A stretch of DNA of 64,000 nt from Aquamicrobium lusatiense (lineage in GTDB: Bacteria; Pseudomonadota; Alphaproteobacteria; Rhizobiales; Rhizobiaceae), in the NCBI RefSeq assembly GCF_014201615.1, contig NZ_JACHEU010000001.1, positions 1,073,631 through 1,137,630 of the forward strand, written 5' to 3'. Shown piece by piece: positions 60,908 to 64,000 of this stretch (its first letter is position 1; each line of letters starts with the position of its first letter). The position numbers and the translations under genes are program-made. The notes below the pieces were generated by a model. It did not search any database. It was not told where the DNA came from and was given only the letters and a program-made list of their open reading frames with translations.

Positions 60908-62389
60908 ATGACTGAGAACCTGCAAAGCGGGCAGGACGAACCGATGTCGGCACGGCATACGGTTCCGCTCGCGCGCGGGCTGTCCACCAAGCTGCTGCTG
61001 CTGACGGTCATCTTCGTGCTGCTGGCGGAAACCCTCATCTTTCTCCCTTCCGTGGCCAGCTATCGCGTCAGCTGGCTGCGGGATCGGCTGGCCACGGCTG
61101 CAGCCGTTTCCATCGTGCTCGTGCAGGGCGATCCGGCCGATTTGTCGCGCGAGGCGCAGGACGACGTGCTGACGGCCATCGGGGCCAGGGCCATCGCCGT
61201 CAGCGATGGCGGCGTATCGCGCCTTCTGGTGGTGGCCGACATGCCGCCGGAAGTCGACACCCATATCGACATGGCGAATGTGGGCATGTTCGGAGAAGTC
61301 GCCGGGGCGCTGGACACGCTGCTGTACGGGGGCGACCGGATGCTGAGGGTCTACGGACCGGCCGGTGACGATGCCCGCGAGTTCGAGCTGATCATGCCGG
61401 ACAACGCCCTGCGCGCGGCCATGCTGACCTATGCGCGCAACGTTGCCCTGCTGTCGCTGCTGATCTCGGTGTTTGCAGCGATGCTCGTCTACGCTGCCAT
61501 GGACCGCATCATGGTGCGCCCCATGCGCAGGCTCGCTCAGTCCATGCTGGACTTCTCGGCAGCCCCCGATGATCCGGCGCGCGTCATCACCCCGGCCGCG
61601 CGCGCCGACGAGATCGGCTTTGCCGAGCGCGAGCTGTCCCACATGCAGGAACGGCTGCAGAAGATGCTGGCCGAACGCCGCCATCTGGCCGATCTCGGCC
61701 TTGCCGTTTCCAAGATCAATCACGACATGCGCAACATGTTGGCCTCCGCCCAGCTCATTTCCGACCGTCTGAGCATGTCGAAGGACCCGACAGTGCAGTC
61801 CTTCGCGCCGCGGCTGTTGCGGGCGCTGGACCGCGCGGTGTCCTATTCGGAAGGCGTGCTTGCCTATGGCCGCACCCAGGAGCCGCTGCCGGCGCGCCGG
61901 CTGGTCAACCTGCATCCGCTGGTGGAGGATCTGCGCGACATCGCGGGCGCCGACAGTGGCGTGGATTTCGTCAACGCCGTGCCATCCGGATTCGAGATCG
62001 ATGCGGATCCGGACCAGCTTTTCCGCGTGCTGACAAATCTTGTCCGCAACGCGGTTCAGGCCATGATCGCCGAGGCCGAACGCATCAATGTGCAGCGGCT
62101 GACTGTGTCGGCCGAACGGCAGGGCGGCGTCTGCCGTATCATGGTGAGTGACACCGGTCCCGGCCTGCCGCCCAGGGCGCGGGAAAATCTGTTCTCTGCT
62201 TTCCGGGGCGGCGCACGGCAGGGCGGCACCGGTCTCGGTCTTGCCATCGCGCACGAGCTGGTGCGTGCCCATGGCGGTGTTCTGGAACTGGTCGCCAGCG
62301 AAAGCGGCCACACCACCTTTGCCATAACCATCACCGATCGCCCGCTGCCCTTCAGTCGTACAGCCGAAGGGGCACGCAAGCGCGGCTGA
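60908..62389 (+). CDS. Membrane sensor histidine kinase
   Basis: 493-residue two-component kinase. Transmembrane helices at about residues 28-48 and 178-198 bracket a 130-residue periplasmic sensor domain; HAMP-like sequence follows (RIMVRPMRRLAQSMLDFS) and the phosphoacceptor is H272 in SKINHDMRNMLASAQLI. The ATPase domain has N-box NLVRNAVQAMI, G1 DTGPGLP and G2 GGTGLGLAIAHELV. The H-box HDMRN is a variant of HELRT. No response regulator gene is adjacent, so it is an orphan here. The ATG at 60908 has GGAG upstream; ATG 60896 in frame is less likely. Confidence 0.9.
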   Translation: MTENLQSGQDEPMSARHTVPLARGLSTKLLLLTVIFVLLAETLIFLPSVASYRVSWLRDRLATAAAVSIVLVQGDPADLSREAQDDVLTAIGARAIAVSDGGVSRLLVVADMPPEVDTHIDMANVGMFGEVAGALDTLLYGGDRMLRVYGPAGDDAREFELIMPDNALRAAMLTYARNVALLSLLISVFAAMLVYAAMDRIMVRPMRRLAQSMLDFSAAPDDPARVITPAARADEIGFAERELSHMQERLQKMLAERRHLADLGLAVSKINHDMRNMLASAQLISDRLSMSKDPTVQSFAPRLLRALDRAVSYSEGVLAYGRTQEPLPARRLVNLHPLVEDLRDIAGADSGVDFVNAVPSGFEIDADPDQLFRVLTNLVRNAVQAMIAEAERINVQRLTVSAERQGGVCRIMVSDTGPGLPPRARENLFSAFRGGARQGGTGLGLAIAHELVRAHGGVLELVASESGHTTFAITITDRPLPFSRTAEGARKRG

Positions 62390-62534
62390 AACGCGGTGAA
62401 CTTCCGGTCTTGTGGGCGATGTGAAGAAACTTTGAAATGCCGGCTTGCAATTCCCGGAATCAGCCGCTAGTGAAGCGGCACGTTCGCGGCCGGTTCTTAA
62501 AGCCAGTCGCCAGGTTGCCCAGGCGACCTGATGC

Positions 62535-62611
62535 GCGCCCGTAGCTCAGCTGGATAGAGCACCAGACTACGAATCTGGGGGTCAGAGGTTCGAATCCTTT
62601 CGGGCGCGCCA
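62535..62611 (+). tRNA. tRNA-Arg (anticodon ACG)
   Basis: The 77-base cloverleaf has acceptor GCGCCCG/CGGGCGC, D arm GCTC-AGCTGGATA-GAGC, anticodon stem CCAGA/TCTGG with loop CTACGAA, variable GGGTC, T arm AGAGG-TTCGAAT-CCTTT, discriminator G and an encoded CCA. The anticodon ACG (A34 deaminated to inosine) reads CGU, CGC and CGA. The 3' end of such genes is a frequent integration site; the arsenic genes start 171 bases beyond. Confidence 0.97.
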
Positions 62612-62747
62612 TACCGGGTGATGATGAGAACTATATCTACTCTATTCCCCTCCATAGCCCTCCTTAAGGCTGTTGCCGCCGCCAACGCGGCCTCACTCGG
62701 TTAGGCCATCGCGAATTTCCGCTAGCACTCAGCGGCATTCTGCCATA

Positions 62748-62781
62748 TGAGTTATCTCAATGATTCTTGAGTTATTGAGAT
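62748..62781. promoter_or_regulatory. Candidate ArsR operator
   Basis: ATCTCAAT (62754-62761) and ATTGAGAT (62774-62781) are perfect 8-bp inverted arms 12 bases apart. A direct repeat TGAGTTAT starts at 62748 and at 62768, 20 bases apart. The element ends one base before the arsR start, the usual place for an ArsR/SmtB operator. Confidence 0.6.
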
Positions 62782-62782
62782 T

Positions 62783-63148
62783 ATGATGCACGAGAAGCAA
62801 GCCCTCAATGCCTTCGCCGCGCTGTCGCAGGAAACGAGATTGCGCATCGTCCGGCTGCTGGTGACTGCCGGCCCGGAAGGCATGTCGGCCGGAGCAATCG
62901 GCGAAGCGATGGATGGCGCATCTTCGTCCCGTATGTCGTTCCATCTGAGCCATCTCGAACAGGCCGGGCTTGTCGAGTCCCGCCGTGACGGGCGGTCGAT
63001 CATCTACAGCGCCGCGCTGACCACGCTGGCCGGTCTCGTCGAATTCCTCATGCGCGATTGCTGTCAGGGCCACCCGGAGGTCTGCAATCCGGCAATGGCC
63101 GCGCTGTCTTCCTGTTGCGAACCCACGAAAGGAACCTCCCATGTCTGA
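62783..63148 (+). CDS. arsR: ArsR-family arsenic-responsive repressor
   Basis: 121-residue ArsR/SmtB repressor. The winged helix covers about residues 8-85 (LSQETRLRIVRLLVTAGPEG, SSRMSFHLSHLEQAGLVESR, GRSIIYSA). The cysteines are C-terminal: C93-C94, C101 and C111-C112. The ELCVC motif of plasmid ArsR in the recognition helix is missing, so As(III) binding must use the C-terminal Cys, as in other independently evolved ArsR types. The gene overlaps arsC by 8 bases. ATG 62783 and 62786 are both possible starts. Confidence 0.92.
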   Translation: MMHEKQALNAFAALSQETRLRIVRLLVTAGPEGMSAGAIGEAMDGASSSRMSFHLSHLEQAGLVESRRDGRSIIYSAALTTLAGLVEFLMRDCCQGHPEVCNPAMAALSSCCEPTKGTSHV

Positions 63149-63680
63149 CGGACAAGAGCATCGCGTCTTCAACGTCCTGTTCCTCTGCACCGGCAACTCG
63201 GCACGCTCGATCCTCGCGGAAAGCATCCTGAACAAGGATGGCGAGGGTCGCTTTCGTGCCTTCTCTGCGGGTTCGCAACCGAAGGGGACGGTCAATCCCT
63301 TCGCGCTGAAGGTATTGAAGAGTTTCGACTACCCCTCTGAAGGCTTCCGCTCGAAGGGTTGGGAGGAGTTCGCCGGGCCTGACGCGCCTGTCATGGATTT
63401 CGTGTTCACCGTCTGCGACAACGCTGCCGGCGAAGCCTGCCCGGTCTGGCCCGGCCAGCCCATGACCGCCCATTGGGGTATCGAAGATCCGGCGGCCGTC
63501 GATGGACCGGATATCCAGAAGGAAGCCGCCTTCGTTGCGGCCTTCCGCTACATGAAGAACCGTATCTCGGCTTTCACGTCCCTGCCGGTCGCCAGTCTCG
63601 ACAAGGCGTCGCTGCGCACTAAACTGACCGAGATCGGCCAGTCCGATGGCGCGTCGTCTCCACGCAACAGCGCAGCGTGA
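63141..63680 (+). CDS. arsC: Arsenate reductase, low-molecular-weight phosphatase type
   Basis: 179-residue ArsC of the LMW protein tyrosine phosphatase fold. The P-loop is FLCTGNSARSILAE (C16-x5-R22), followed by later cysteines in VFTVCDNAAGEACPVWPG that could serve as the redox cascade pair. It reduces arsenate to arsenite using thioredoxin or glutathione. The C-terminal 40 residues extend past the usual length of about 140. It overlaps arsR by 8 bases and is followed by a second, unrelated arsenate reductase gene. Confidence 0.93.
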   Translation: MSDGQEHRVFNVLFLCTGNSARSILAESILNKDGEGRFRAFSAGSQPKGTVNPFALKVLKSFDYPSEGFRSKGWEEFAGPDAPVMDFVFTVCDNAAGEACPVWPGQPMTAHWGIEDPAAVDGPDIQKEAAFVAAFRYMKNRISAFTSLPVASLDKASLRTKLTEIGQSDGASSPRNSAA

Positions 63681-63688
63681 AGCCGGCC

Positions 63689-64000
63689 ATGGACGTCATC
63701 ATCTATCACAATCCCGATTGCGGCACCTCGCGCAACACGCTGGCGATGATCCGCAATGCGGGCGTCGAGCCGCATGTCATCGAATATCTGAAGACACCGC
63801 CGTCGCGCGAGATGCTGACCCGACTTATTGCGCGCATGGGCATATCGGTGCGGGAACTGCTGCGCGAGAAGGGCACGCCATACGCGGAACTGGGCCTTGG
63901 CGACCCGGCTTTGAGTGACGCGCAGTTGCTCGACGCCATGATGGCGCATCCCATCCTGATCAACCGACCCATCGTCGTCAGTCCGAAGGGCGTCAAGCTC
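63689..64000 (+). CDS. arsC: Arsenate reductase, glutaredoxin/Spx type (C-terminus outside window)
   Basis: The first 104 residues of a glutaredoxin-coupled ArsC (plasmid R773 type). The catalytic Cys is C11 in YHNPDCGTSRNTLAMIRN. Later elements are VIEYLKTPPSREML, LLREKGTPYAELGL and the arsenate-binding Arg in HPILINRPIVVSPKG. The gene is cut by the right edge, with about 35 residues missing by family length. The ATG at 63689 is 8 bases after the previous stop; a GTG at 63677 in frame overlaps that stop (GTGA) and is an alternative. An arsenite exporter gene is expected beyond the edge. Confidence 0.92.
   Translation, partial: MDVIIYHNPDCGTSRNTLAMIRNAGVEPHVIEYLKTPPSREMLTRLIARMGISVRELLREKGTPYAELGLGDPALSDAQLLDAMMAHPILINRPIVVSPKGVKL

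Noticed and set aside
62497..62685. Minus-strand frame of 62 codons across the tRNA-Arg
   Set aside because: Its translation contains PERIRTSDPQIRSLVLYPAEL, the well-known artefact of translating the antisense of a tRNA gene.

Overview
The window reads as the chromosome of a Hyphomicrobiales (Rhizobiales) alphaproteobacterium, most likely in or near the Phyllobacteriaceae (Mesorhizobium-like). This rests on high G+C, rhizobial gene orders (SRP RNA-dnaX-ybaB-recR; def-fmt-GNAT-truA-dapE-dapD-LOG-HAD-argB; rpmH-rnpA-yidC), an Irr-type iron control palindrome, and intergenic repeats resembling those common in rhizobia. No phage, IS element, transposase or CRISPR array is visible. Most of the window is core housekeeping sequence, with accessory blocks at about 1-7 kb, 44-57 kb and after the tRNA-Arg at 62.6 kb. 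Family assignments come from motif recognition by eye; no database search was run.

Layout. (a) 1-7.2 kb: an amino-sugar catabolic locus. A carbohydrate ABC transporter (binding protein and two permeases, the second cut by the window edge) is divergent from a four-gene run with ATGA overlaps: BadF-type sugar kinase, GntR/UTRA repressor, SIS-type glucosamine-6-phosphate deaminase and NagA. Two tandem TGGTAT repeat pairs in the divergent region are candidate operators. (b) 7.2-17.2 kb: rpe, a small lipoprotein, a GhrA-like reductase and a Yej-type peptide ABC operon with two successive binding proteins, one with a Tat and one with a Sec signal. (c) 17.3-22.3 kb: membrane cytochrome c, kdsB, pheA, a MarR-GNAT fusion regulator with two palindromic candidate operators, nudC and a HIT protein. 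(d) 22.4-31.1 kb: SRP RNA, dnaX, ybaB, a SleB-type lipoprotein hydrolase, recR, a lytic transglycosylase, an EptA-type lipid A phosphoethanolamine transferase, an LLM flavin oxidoreductase and a DUF6481 coiled-coil protein. (e) 31.8-44 kb: rmuC, def, fmt, GNAT, truA, membrane proteins, dapE, dapD, LOG, DUF817, pyrimidine nucleotidase, a diguanylate cyclase and argB.

(f) 44-57 kb is an accessory block lying between argB and yidC, two genes that are usually close in this order with engB (ysxC/yihA) between them; engB is not in the window. The block holds a DUF2218-TetR-MFS efflux operon with two matching palindromic sites, a Crp/Fnr regulator, and a seven-gene run of acyl-CoA ligase, a complete Liv-type ABC transporter and a PaaK-like ligase. 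The last group looks like one uptake-and-CoA-activation system for an organic (perhaps aromatic or fatty) acid. (g) 57-60.7 kb: a candidate trans-acting small RNA with an exposed CUCCUCCC loop, a 65-residue four-cysteine protein under an Irr-box promoter, a Fur/Mur-family regulator, yidC, rnpA and rpmH. (h) 60.9-64 kb: a histidine kinase, tRNA-Arg(ACG), and an arsenic operon (arsR and two unrelated arsenate reductases) running off the right edge.

The most interesting items are the Irr-box/four-cysteine protein pair, the small RNA just downstream of it, and the ligase-transporter-ligase cluster.
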